Assembly: GCA_965204245.1 (NCBI GenBank) | Contig: CBDBED010000002.1 | Location: forward strand, 310,001-374,000 | Origin: JAAXIE01 sp965204245 | GTDB lineage: Bacteria > Chloroflexota > Dehalococcoidia > Lucifugimonadales > JAAXIE01 | Reading direction: 5' to 3' | DNA length: 64,000 bases | In this document: positions 26,847 through 34,343 of the stretch, one piece after another | Layout of the letters: the number at the start of each line of letters is the position of its first letter | Numbering within the stretch: the stretch's first letter is position 1 | Notes under the pieces: model-generated | The model's input: the letters and a program-made list of their open reading frames with translations, nothing else | The model's database searches: none | What the model was told of the DNA's origin: nothing | Made by a program: the position numbers and the translations under genes

Positions 26847-27254
26847 TTACTGGTGCAGAACCTCTATTCCTTCCGCAACAGCGGCCCGCGCTAATCGGGC
26901 ATCCAGGGTCACCAACGACGCTTCAAACCGGCTGGCCAGTTCCAAATACAGAGCGTCGTAGTAAGATAACCCATGCGCTCTTGCCAATTGGAACGCGACT
27001 TCAAGGCGTGGGCTTTCGTCGGTCTCAATGGGCAACTCCTTCAACGCATTTAGACATTCATCGGCCCGCCCAGCAGAGATACGCCCACGCCGCTCCGCGG
27101 TCAGCAGTGAGTTGCGAGTCTCAAGATGCCAAACCTGCGGCACCAACCCGCCAACCTCTACGATGAGTTCCAATGCGGTATCCGCTTCGGCGCTTTCCTC
27201 ATCGTCGAACAGCCACCCCATGACGGCGGATGCATCCGTCACCAACTGACTCAC
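26847..27254 (-). CDS. vapC: PIN-domain toxin, VapC family
   Basis: 135 residues with the PIN acidic residues at VTDASAVMGWL, the helix HLETRNSLL, and GLSYYDALYLELAS plus LVTLDARLARAA. VapC toxins cut tRNA or rRNA. Its start overlaps the antitoxin stop by 4 nt. The pair is inserted between rimM and yebC on the opposite strand, consistent with acquisition. Confidence 0.88.
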   Translation of the reverse strand: MSQLVTDASAVMGWLFDDEESAEADTALELIVEVGGLVPQVWHLETRNSLLTAERRGRISAGRADECLNALKELPIETDESPRLEVAFQLARAHGLSYYDALYLELASRFEASLVTLDARLARAAVAEGIEVLHQ

Positions 27255-27502
27255 ACTTGGTGCCCCTCATGCCTCCAGGCCAATATCTCCTCAGTAGTCA
27301 CCTCAACCCGCTCCCATCCGGCACGGCGCTCCCGGAACCGCTCTACGGCCCTCTGTCTTTCCAAGCGTTCCTGCTCATCCGCTGGCACCAAATGGGCCAC
27401 ATTTTTGCCGTCCTCGATTATGGCAATAGTCTCGCCCTTCTTGACCTCCGTCAGGAGTTCAGACAGACGTGCCTCTGCTTCCTCAACCTGAACTTGACGC
27501 AT
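27251..27502 (-). CDS. vapB: Phd/YefM-type antitoxin
   Basis: 83 residues. VQVEEAEARLSELLTEVKKGETIAI and GKNVAHLVPADEQERL are the Phd/YefM fold; the C-terminal half, rich in Arg and Glu, is the toxin-binding tail. It overlaps vapC and should repress the operon as well as neutralise the toxin. Confidence 0.85.
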   Translation of the reverse strand: MRQVQVEEAEARLSELLTEVKKGETIAIIEDGKNVAHLVPADEQERLERQRAVERFRERRAGWERVEVTTEEILAWRHEGHQV

Positions 27503-27605
27503 AACGACACCACTCCATATCTGTCAAACGGGTCTTATATTCAAGCGAGTATAACACCCGCCCTCCAGCAGCATCCTCATTCCACGCTCACCTACCCCCC
27601 ATCCT

Positions 27606-27635
27606 TTGACCCCCCCAAAACCCCAATGATACAAT
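27606..27635 (+). promoter_or_regulatory. yebC-ruvC-ruvA promoter
   Basis: TTGACC at 27606-27611 and TACAAT at 27630-27635 are 18 nt apart, about 75 nt before the yebC ATG. Both hexamers match sigma-70 in five of six positions. Confidence 0.55.
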
Positions 27636-27709
27636 CCCCCCAGCTTCAAGCTCGCGCCCTCCCCATCCCCTTGGGGGGCGGCCCACAGCCTTGAGAGTGG
27701 GAGCTAATC

Positions 27710-28471
27710 ATGTCTGGACACTCCAAGTGGTCAACCATCAAGCACCAGAAGGGCGCCGCCGACGCCAAGCGCGGGCAACTGTTCACCAAGCTCAGCCGCG
27801 ATGTGGTGCTCGCAGTGCGCCAAGGGGGAAGCCCCGACCCAAGCATGAACTTCAGGCTCCGCCTAGCCATCGACCGGGCCAAGAGCAGCAACATGCCCCT
27901 CGATACCATCGAGCGGGCCATCCAGCGGGCCTCGGGCGGCGGCGACGGGGCAGACGATTTCGAGGAAATCTTCTACGAGGGCTATGGCCCCGGCGGTGCT
28001 GCCATCATGCTGCAAGCCCTTACCTCCAACCGCAACCGCACCGCTTCTGAGGTGCGTGCCACCTTTACCAAGGCCGGAGCGTCTTTGGGCGAGGTCGGCT
28101 GCGTCGCCTGGAATTTCGAGAGCAAGGGTATCATCACCCTTGAGCTCACCGAGCAGCAGGCGGAAGAAGCAGCCCTCCTAGCCATGGATACCCAAGCCGA
28201 AGACGTGCAGGTCGACGGTGCCTACGTAGAAGTCCAGACCCGCCCCGAAGATTTGGAAGCCGTCAGGCAGACCTTGGAACAGGCAGACCTACCCGTAGCC
28301 TCCGCCGAAATCTCCATGGCCCCCAAGTCCACCATCTCCTTGGGAGACAGGGAGGCGGAGCAGACTCTCAAGCTCCTGGACAACCTTGAAGACCTCATGG
28401 ACGTCCAGAAGGTCTACTCCAACGGCGATTTCCCCGACGAAGTGTTGCAGCGCTATAGCAGGGAGTCCTGA
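27710..28471 (+). CDS. yebC: YebC/PmpR family transcriptional regulator or translation factor
   Basis: 253 residues, normal length. MSGHSKWSTIKHQKGAAD, KLSRDVVLAVRQGG and YEGYGPGGAAIMLQALTSNRNRT are the YebC signatures. Family members act as DNA-binding regulators and, in recent work, as relief factors for ribosomes at proline-rich stretches. It heads the yebC-ruvC-ruvA run, 6 nt before ruvC. Confidence 0.95.
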   Translation: MSGHSKWSTIKHQKGAADAKRGQLFTKLSRDVVLAVRQGGSPDPSMNFRLRLAIDRAKSSNMPLDTIERAIQRASGGGDGADDFEEIFYEGYGPGGAAIMLQALTSNRNRTASEVRATFTKAGASLGEVGCVAWNFESKGIITLELTEQQAEEAALLAMDTQAEDVQVDGAYVEVQTRPEDLEAVRQTLEQADLPVASAEISMAPKSTISLGDREAEQTLKLLDNLEDLMDVQKVYSNGDFPDEVLQRYSRES

Positions 28472-28477
28472 TACTCC

Positions 28478-29014
28478 ATGCGTGTCCTCGGGATTGACCC
28501 GGGCACTTGGACCACCGGCTACGGCTTCCTGACAGCGGACAACTCCATCACGGCCACCGATTGGGGTGCCATCTCCTTCAAGAAAAACCGCCAAGCCCCT
28601 GCCCTTGAGCAGAGGCTCCACCGCATCTTCTGCAACCTTGTCGACCTCATCGAAAAGGAGTCCCCCGAACAAGTCGCCATCGAAGACCCCTTTCTCGGCC
28701 GCGGTCCCCGCACCTTCCCCGCCACTGCCATTGCCATAGGCCAAGCCCAAGCCGCCGCCTTCATGGCCGCAGCCCGCTATGGGCTGCCCATCCACCGCTA
28801 CTCCCCCGCCGAGGTGAAGCTGGCTGTAACCGACTACGGCAGGGCAACCAAGGAGCAGGTTCAAGAACTCCTCGCCCGTCAACTCGGCCTGCGACCCTCC
28901 TTTCCCCAAGCCGACGCCGCCGATGCCCTAGCCGCTGCCCTCTGCCACGTGAGACGCAGCCAACCAGCAAACCCCTCATACCAATACGTATCCACCGGCT
29001 GGATTGGCAGCTGA
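28478..29014 (+). CDS. ruvC: Crossover junction endodeoxyribonuclease RuvC
   Basis: 178 residues. RuvC resolves Holliday junctions. Catalytic acidic residues are visible in LGIDPGTWTTGYG (Asp7), QVAIEDPFLG (Glu) and the C-terminal ADAADALAAALCH pair. Six nt after yebC and 19 nt before ruvA. Confidence 0.95.
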   Translation: MRVLGIDPGTWTTGYGFLTADNSITATDWGAISFKKNRQAPALEQRLHRIFCNLVDLIEKESPEQVAIEDPFLGRGPRTFPATAIAIGQAQAAAFMAAARYGLPIHRYSPAEVKLAVTDYGRATKEQVQELLARQLGLRPSFPQADAADALAAALCHVRRSQPANPSYQYVSTGWIGS

Positions 29015-29033
29015 CCTTACTCCGTAGAGACCC

Positions 29034-29612
29034 ATGATCGTCGGCGTCAAAGGCAGACTCGAAGCCACCGGCAACGGCCACGTTGACATCAACGTCGGCG
29101 GCGTCACTCTCCGCGTCCTCGTCCCTGCCTCAATAGTCGAATCAGCGGGCCCCGTCAGCCACGAAATGCAGCTTCACACCCACCTCATGTTCCAGAACGA
29201 GCAGCCCTCTCTCTACGGGTTCGCCACCTCCGCCGACCTCTCCCTCTTTCAGATGCTCATTACCGTATCAGGCATCGGCCCTCGCACCGCCCTCGCCCTC
29301 ATCTCCTCACTGCCCGGACAGGCCCTTCTCAACGCCATTGCCTCCGGCGACGAGCGCTCCCTCAGCAGCGTCACCGGCGTCGGCAAGCGCAGCGCAGCCC
29401 GCATCGTCGTCGAACTCCAAAGCAAGCTGGGTCAAATCTCCCAGCAGCCCGTCTCCGTCGTCGCCAGCAACGGCCCCGCCGCCGTATCGGCCCTCACTGC
29501 CTTGGGCTATACCGCCCGAGAAGCCTCCCAAGCAATAGCCTCCATAGACCAGAGCCAAGACCTCCCCATGGAAGAACTCGTGCGCCTCGCCCTCCAACGC
29601 CTAGCCCAATAG
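29034..29612 (+). CDS. ruvA: Holliday junction branch migration protein RuvA
   Basis: 192 residues: OB domain (MIVGVKGRLEATGNGHVDI), tandem helix-hairpin-helix (TVSGIGPRTALALISSL and SVTGVGKRSAARIVVELQSKLG), and the flexible C-terminal domain III (VSALTALGYTAREASQAI) that binds RuvB. ruvB is not next door; the half-REP array follows the stop. Confidence 0.95.
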   Translation: MIVGVKGRLEATGNGHVDINVGGVTLRVLVPASIVESAGPVSHEMQLHTHLMFQNEQPSLYGFATSADLSLFQMLITVSGIGPRTALALISSLPGQALLNAIASGDERSLSSVTGVGKRSAARIVVELQSKLGQISQQPVSVVASNGPAAVSALTALGYTAREASQAIASIDQSQDLPMEELVRLALQRLAQ

Positions 29613-29633
29613 GCTAAGCAACACCCCCCTCCC

Positions 29634-29790
29634 GTCATTCCGCGCCCCCACCCCCGTCATTCCGCACCTCCCCCCCGTCATTCCGCACCCCCACTCCCGT
29701 CATTCCCGCACCCCCACTCCCTTCATTTCGCGCCCTCACTCCCGTCATTCCCGTGCCCTCACTCAGTCATTCCCGCGCAGGCGGGAATCC
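29634..29790 (+). repeat. 22-bp tandem array of half-REP units ending in a full REP palindrome
   Basis: GTCATTCC-type units begin at 29634, 29656, 29677, 29699, 29722, 29744 and 29766, a period of 21-23 nt. The first six carry only the left half plus a C-rich spacer. The seventh is a complete palindrome, ATTCCCGC-GCAG-GCGGGAAT, followed by CCACGG. It begins 22 nt after the ruvA stop and may serve as its terminator. The rest of the 29613-30290 gap holds the 22-bp repeat near uvrB and no supportable gene. Confidence 0.8.
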
Positions 29791-30159
29791 ACGGCCCTGA
29801 CTCGACGGCAATCGCACCAAGGCCCTGGGCCATTCCCAACCCCTGACACTTCCCTATCGACGCCTGCCCCCATCCCCGCTATCATGGTCTTTGACCCCAA
29901 ATACTCCACAGTCCCCTTTATCCGGGGCTTTCGAGAACGAATGGCTGGCACCAGAGAGGCTATGTCAGACGGCCGGCTCCTAGAAGCGAAAGGTGCGTTA
30001 TCATCATATTTGGCCAGTGGAATAGATGCGACGCTACAGATGATTCGAAAAAAAAATTTCAAGCCCTCCGCCTCACCCCACTCAAAGCTGGTTCCTATCT
30101 GTGGCACTGCAATTCCCGTGCCACGAGTATGCACCGGCATCGTCATCGGATATGTTGAA

Positions 30160-30235
30160 GATGTGCGTCGGAAGTGCGCGGGATGTGCTTCGGAAATGCA
30201 AGGAATGTGCATCGGAAATACACGGGATGTGCCGA
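30160..30235 (+). repeat. 22-bp tandem repeat upstream of uvrB
   Basis: Three units of 22 nt start at 30160 (GATGTGCGTCGGAAGTGCGC...), 30182 and 30204, and a partial unit at 30226 reads GATGTGCCGA. Conserved parts are RATGTGC and TCGGAA. The array ends 55 nt before the uvrB ATG and could hold repeated protein-binding sites. Confidence 0.65.
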
Positions 30236-30290
30236 CTATTTGTAGCCGAAGTCGCATCCTGTCTTCCCCGCTCCAAAGAAAGAGCCATAT

Positions 30291-32471
30291 ATGCCCGACT
30301 TTGAAGTAGTCGCCGACTTCCAACCCATGGGCGACCAGCCCACCGCCGTGGAGGCCCTCGCCACCGGCATCGACGACGGCCACCGCTACCAGACCCTTCT
30401 GGGCGTCACCGGCAGCGGCAAGACCTTCACCATGGCCAAGATCATAGAGAAGATTCAGCGCCCCACCCTTCTTATCGCCCACAACAAGACCCTCGCCGCC
30501 CAGCTCGCTACCGAGCTCAAGGAGTTCTTCCCCAACAACGCCGTCGAGTACTTCGTCTCTTACTACGATTACTACCAACCCGAAGCCTACATTCCCCACA
30601 CCGACACCTACATCGCCAAGGACTCGGACGTCAACGAAGAACTCGACAAGCTGCGCCTCTCCGCCACCCGTTCCCTCCTGACCCGGCGCGATGTCGTCAT
30701 CGTAGCCTCCGTCTCCTGCATCTACGGCTTGGGCGACCCCGCCGACTACTATTCCTTCGTCGCCGAGGTGAAGAAAGGCGAGTGGCGCAACCGCAGTCGC
30801 CTCGTCCGCCAACTCGTCGACATGCAGTACGAGCGCAACGATATGGACCTAGCCCGCGGCCGCTTCCGCATACGCGGCGACACCCTCGAAATGGTCCCCG
30901 CCTACGAAGAACTCGCCCTCCGCATCCAGTTCTGGGGTGACGAGGTCGAACGCATCGTCGAAGTCGACCCCCTCACAGGTGAGATGCTCGCAGAGCGTGA
31001 TTCCGTGGTCATCTACCCCGCCCGCCACTTCGTCACCCCCAAGGAAAAGATGCAACTGGCCTTGGAGGACATCGAGGTCGAACTGGACGAACGCCTCGGG
31101 GAACTCAAGTCCAAGAACAAGCTTCTCGAAGCAGCCCGCCTCGAACAGCGCACCCGCTACGACCTCGAAATGATGCGCGAGACCGGCTTCTGCTCCGGCG
31201 TCGAGAACTATTCACGCCACCTCTCCCGTCGCTCCGCCGGTAGCGCCCCTTGGACCCTGCTCGACTACTTCCCCGAAGACTTTGTCCTCTTCATCGACGA
31301 GTCCCACATGACCCTCCCCCAACTCCACGGTATGTACAACGGCGATGTCTCCCGCAAGACCACGCTGGTCGACTTCGGGTTCCGCCTCCCTTCCGCCATC
31401 GACAACCGCCCCCTCAACTTCCGTGAATTCGAAGAACGCATCCGCCAAGTGGTCTTTGTCTCCGCTACGCCCGGCCCTTACGAGATGGAAGTGAGTCAGA
31501 AGGTGGCGGAGCAGATCATCCGCCCAACGGGTTTGCTTGACCCCACCATAGAGGTCCGTCCCACAGCAGGCCAGATAGACGACCTCATACAGCGCATTAA
31601 GGAGCGGGTGGAGGTCGGTGAGCGGGTTCTGGTAACCACCCTGACCAAACGCATGGCTGAAGAACTTGCCGATTACCTCCAGGAAATGGGAGTTCGCAAC
31701 ACCTACCTCCACTCCGAAATCAAGACCCTTGGCCGCAGCGAAATCCTCCGCGACCTGCGCTTGGGTGTGTACGATGTAGTGGTGGGAATCAACCTCTTGC
31801 GCGAGGGCTTGGACCTCCCCGAGGTCAGCTTGGTCGCCATTCTCGACGCCGACAAAGAAGGCTACCTCCGTTCCGATAGCTCTCTCATCCAGACCATCGG
31901 CCGCGCTGCCCGCCACGCCTCAGGCCATGTCGTCATGTACGCGGATAACATCACCGCCTCCATGCAACGTGCCATCGACGAGACCCAGCGTCGCCGTACC
32001 CTCCAGCACGAATACAACGAGACCAACGACATCATCCCCCAGAGCATCACCAAGGCAGTGCGCGACATCACCGAGCGGGTCAAGGCCGTGGCCGAGGAGC
32101 GGGGTGCCTATCGCACCGAGCGCAAGCAGATGTCCCGCGAAGACATGTTCCGCGTCATCAAGGACCTCGAATCCCAGATGAAATACTGCGCCCGCAACCT
32201 CGAGTTTGAAAAAGCCGCCCTGCTGCGTGATGAGGTGTACGAGTTAAGGCGTGTAATGGCCATCGACTACGCCGGCCCCGACGCTATGACTGAAGAAACT
32301 CCTAGGCAGAAGCCCCGCGCCCGTCTGCCTGAGGCCCCTCCGTCGGCCCCTGCAGAGGATGGCAGCATGCCGGAGTCAGCGGGGCCACCACAAAAAGCCC
32401 GCTCTCGTAACGGCTCCGACCGTACCTATGAACCTGCTTCAAGGTCGCGGGGTCGTTGGCGCAAAAGTTGA
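30291..32471 (+). CDS. uvrB: UvrABC excinuclease subunit B
   Basis: 726 residues. Walker A GVTGSGKT at residues 38-45, the beta-hairpin region YYDYYQPEAYIPHTDTYI, FIDESH (Walker B), helicase motifs including GINLLREGLDLPEVSLVAILDADKEG and QTIGRAARHASG, and the C-terminal UVR domain MKYCARNLEFEKAALLRDEV that contacts UvrC. About 50 extra C-terminal residues rich in Pro, Arg and Ser extend beyond the usual end. It loads onto damage with UvrA and recruits UvrC. No clear ribosome site precedes ATG 30291. Confidence 0.97.
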   Translation: MPDFEVVADFQPMGDQPTAVEALATGIDDGHRYQTLLGVTGSGKTFTMAKIIEKIQRPTLLIAHNKTLAAQLATELKEFFPNNAVEYFVSYYDYYQPEAYIPHTDTYIAKDSDVNEELDKLRLSATRSLLTRRDVVIVASVSCIYGLGDPADYYSFVAEVKKGEWRNRSRLVRQLVDMQYERNDMDLARGRFRIRGDTLEMVPAYEELALRIQFWGDEVERIVEVDPLTGEMLAERDSVVIYPARHFVTPKEKMQLALEDIEVELDERLGELKSKNKLLEAARLEQRTRYDLEMMRETGFCSGVENYSRHLSRRSAGSAPWTLLDYFPEDFVLFIDESHMTLPQLHGMYNGDVSRKTTLVDFGFRLPSAIDNRPLNFREFEERIRQVVFVSATPGPYEMEVSQKVAEQIIRPTGLLDPTIEVRPTAGQIDDLIQRIKERVEVGERVLVTTLTKRMAEELADYLQEMGVRNTYLHSEIKTLGRSEILRDLRLGVYDVVVGINLLREGLDLPEVSLVAILDADKEGYLRSDSSLIQTIGRAARHASGHVVMYADNITASMQRAIDETQRRRTLQHEYNETNDIIPQSITKAVRDITERVKAVAEERGAYRTERKQMSREDMFRVIKDLESQMKYCARNLEFEKAALLRDEVYELRRVMAIDYAGPDAMTEETPRQKPRARLPEAPPSAPAEDGSMPESAGPPQKARSRNGSDRTYEPASRSRGRWRKS

Positions 32472-32497
32472 CCCCATACGTCGACTTTCTGTAGAAT
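32468..32497 (+). promoter_or_regulatory. Promoter of the sufT-like/mrp pair
   Basis: TTGACC at 32468-32473 overlaps the uvrB stop codon; TAGAAT at 32492-32497 follows after 18 nt, 35 nt before the ATG. A GGGGGCGAG ribosome site precedes that ATG. Confidence 0.5.
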
Positions 32498-32531
32498 CCG
32501 CACCACGAACCACCACCTTCCAGGGGGCGAG

Positions 32532-32834
32532 ATGACTGTTACAGTGGATGGCGTCCGGGATGTCTTGAAGAACGTATACGACCCCGAAATCCCCATCAAC
32601 GTGGTGGACTTGGGCCTTATCTACGCCATCGAGGTTGACGAGGGCAACGTCAAGGTCGACATGACCCTCACCTTCCCTGGCTGCGGCATGGGCCCCATGA
32701 TCGCCCAGCAGGCCGAGTGGGCCATCTCCGAGCTGGACGGCGTTGAGGACGTAGAAGTCGAGATGGTCTTCGACCCACCTTGGAACCCGGAATACATTTC
32801 GGAAGACGGCAAGAAGCTGTTGGGGATCGATTAA
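32532..32834 (+). CDS. MIP18/DUF59 family iron-sulfur assembly protein (SufT/PaaD-like)
   Basis: 100 residues. VRDVLKNVYDPEIPINVVDLGLIYAIEV, MTLTFPGCGMGPMIAQQ with the conserved Cys, and VEMVFDPPWNPEYIS are the DUF59 signatures. Members help mature Fe-S proteins. The gene lies 1 nt before the mrp ATPase gene; in some genomes the two are fused, which supports a joint role. Confidence 0.9.
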   Translation: MTVTVDGVRDVLKNVYDPEIPINVVDLGLIYAIEVDEGNVKVDMTLTFPGCGMGPMIAQQAEWAISELDGVEDVEVEMVFDPPWNPEYISEDGKKLLGID

Positions 32835-32835
32835 C

Positions 32836-33636
32836 ATGACCACCCCCCAGGAAAAAGCCCGCCTCGAAGCCATCAAGCGAAGCTGGGAGCAGAAGCGGGC
32901 CATCACCCGCAACATGGGCAACATCAAGGCCAAGATCGGCGTCTACAGCGGTAAGGGAGGCGTCGGCAAGACAACCGTTGCCGTGAATCTGGCCACCACC
33001 TTGGCAGCCCAAGGCCACAAGGTCGGCCTGCTCGATGTCGACATCGACTGCCCCAACGTTGTAAAGGTGCTCGGAGTGACCGACAAGCCCGAGCAGGTGG
33101 ACGGCCATCTCATCCCCGCCGAACGCTTTGGCGTCAAGTGCATCTCCATGGGCTTCTTCCAGGAAAACGAGGATGAGGCCATCATCTGGCGCGGCCCCAT
33201 GATTCACAACGCCATCAACCAGTTCCTCCAGATGACCGATTGGGGCGATGCCGAGTACCTCATTATCGATCTCCCCCCCGGCACGTCCGATGCCCCTCTC
33301 ACCGTAATGCAGACCATCCCAATGGACGGCTTCGTCGTGGTGGTCACCCCCCAAGAACTGGCACAGTTGGACGGGCGCCGCTGCATCCACATGATTCGCA
33401 AGCTCAAGCTGAAGGTGCTCGGAATCGTCGAGAATTACACTGGCGAAATGTTCGGCGAGGGCGCAGGCGTCTCTCTATCCGAGGAGTTAGACAGCCCGTT
33501 CCTGGGCACTATCTCGTTGCGTCCCGACTACCGCGATACCTCGAAGCCCACGGTCCTCAACTCCAGCGACGTGATGGGCGAATTCCAGCACATCGCCGAT
33601 CAGTTGAAGGTATCCCTGTCCAGCGACGGCTGCTAG
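32836..33636 (+). CDS. mrp: Mrp/NBP35-type P-loop Fe-S cluster carrier ATPase
   Basis: 266 residues. Deviant Walker A GVYSGKGGVGKTTVAVNLA (about residues 36-51), switch I GLLDVDIDCPNVVKVLG, Walker B-like LIIDLPPGTSDAPLTVMQ. Members bind and transfer 4Fe-4S clusters. The usual C-terminal CxxC is not obvious (VENYTGEMFGEG stands where many have VENMS.FxCPxC), so cluster binding may differ. It is coupled to the DUF59 gene. Confidence 0.88.
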   Translation: MTTPQEKARLEAIKRSWEQKRAITRNMGNIKAKIGVYSGKGGVGKTTVAVNLATTLAAQGHKVGLLDVDIDCPNVVKVLGVTDKPEQVDGHLIPAERFGVKCISMGFFQENEDEAIIWRGPMIHNAINQFLQMTDWGDAEYLIIDLPPGTSDAPLTVMQTIPMDGFVVVVTPQELAQLDGRRCIHMIRKLKLKVLGIVENYTGEMFGEGAGVSLSEELDSPFLGTISLRPDYRDTSKPTVLNSSDVMGEFQHIADQLKVSLSSDGC

Positions 33637-33773
33637 CTCCTCTGGTTCCCGGGATTGTCCTTAGACCATGGGGTTCCCTCATTGAATCGCAGTATAATCG
33701 TGCGTGCTGACCAGTTGCGAAGATCTCATTCCCGGCGATGCCGTTAGCCGGTTTGACCATCAGGAGAATGGCG

Positions 33774-34343
33774 ATGGCGGAGGCTAAGCCCAAGACAAAA
33801 CTCACCTATCGGGACTACTGCAAGACCCCGGACGATGAGCGCTGGGAGCTGCTGAACGGAGAGTTAGTCATGGCGCCATCGGCAAACACAGCCCACCAGA
33901 TGATCTGTATCAGGCTTGCCTCATTGCTACACACCTTCGTGACGGGCGAAGGTTTGGGTCAAGCTTTTGTCGCTCCCTACGATGTCGTACTCTCGGAAAC
34001 AAACGTCCTGCAGCCCGATATACTCTTCGTCTCAACTGACCGCCAAGAGATCATAACTGCCGCCAACATACAGGGCGCGCCCGATCTGGTCGTCGAGATA
34101 CTGTCACCTTCCAGTGCGAGCCGCGACTGGAGGATCAAGCTGGACCTCTACGGCCAACATGGCGTGCAAGAGTATTGGGTGGTTGACCCTGATGCTCAGA
34201 GGGTATGGGTATTGGTTCGTAGTGAGGATCGGTTGATTGAGACCGGTCACTATAGCAGCGGCGACACTCTGACATCCACCGCGGTGACGGGCTTTTCCGT
34301 CAGCCTAGACCAAGTCTTCCAAGCGCCTCTCACCGCCATCTAG
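33774..34343 (+). CDS. Uma2 family (PD-(D/E)XK) restriction endonuclease-like protein
   Basis: About 189 residues. YRDYCKTPDDERWELLNGELVMAPS, VLQPDILFVS, PDLVVEILSPSSASRDWRIKLDLYGQHGVQEYWVVDP are the family hallmarks, including the D...E-x-L nuclease core. ATG 33774 is chosen, 7 nt after AGGAG; ATG 33768 is too close. A TATAAT at 33693 may be the -10. Family function is poorly known. Its stop overlaps the convergent accDA gene by 4 nt. Confidence 0.85.
   Translation: MAEAKPKTKLTYRDYCKTPDDERWELLNGELVMAPSANTAHQMICIRLASLLHTFVTGEGLGQAFVAPYDVVLSETNVLQPDILFVSTDRQEIITAANIQGAPDLVVEILSPSSASRDWRIKLDLYGQHGVQEYWVVDPDAQRVWVLVRSEDRLIETGHYSSGDTLTSTAVTGFSVSLDQVFQAPLTAI

Noticed and set aside
29634..30235. 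CRISPR array
   Set aside because: The repeats are contiguous 22-bp tandems with no unique spacers, and no cas gene is in the window.
29884..30309. Plus-strand 141-codon open frame before uvrB
   Set aside because: No ribosome site, no recognisable motif, and its second half is the translated 22-bp tandem repeat.
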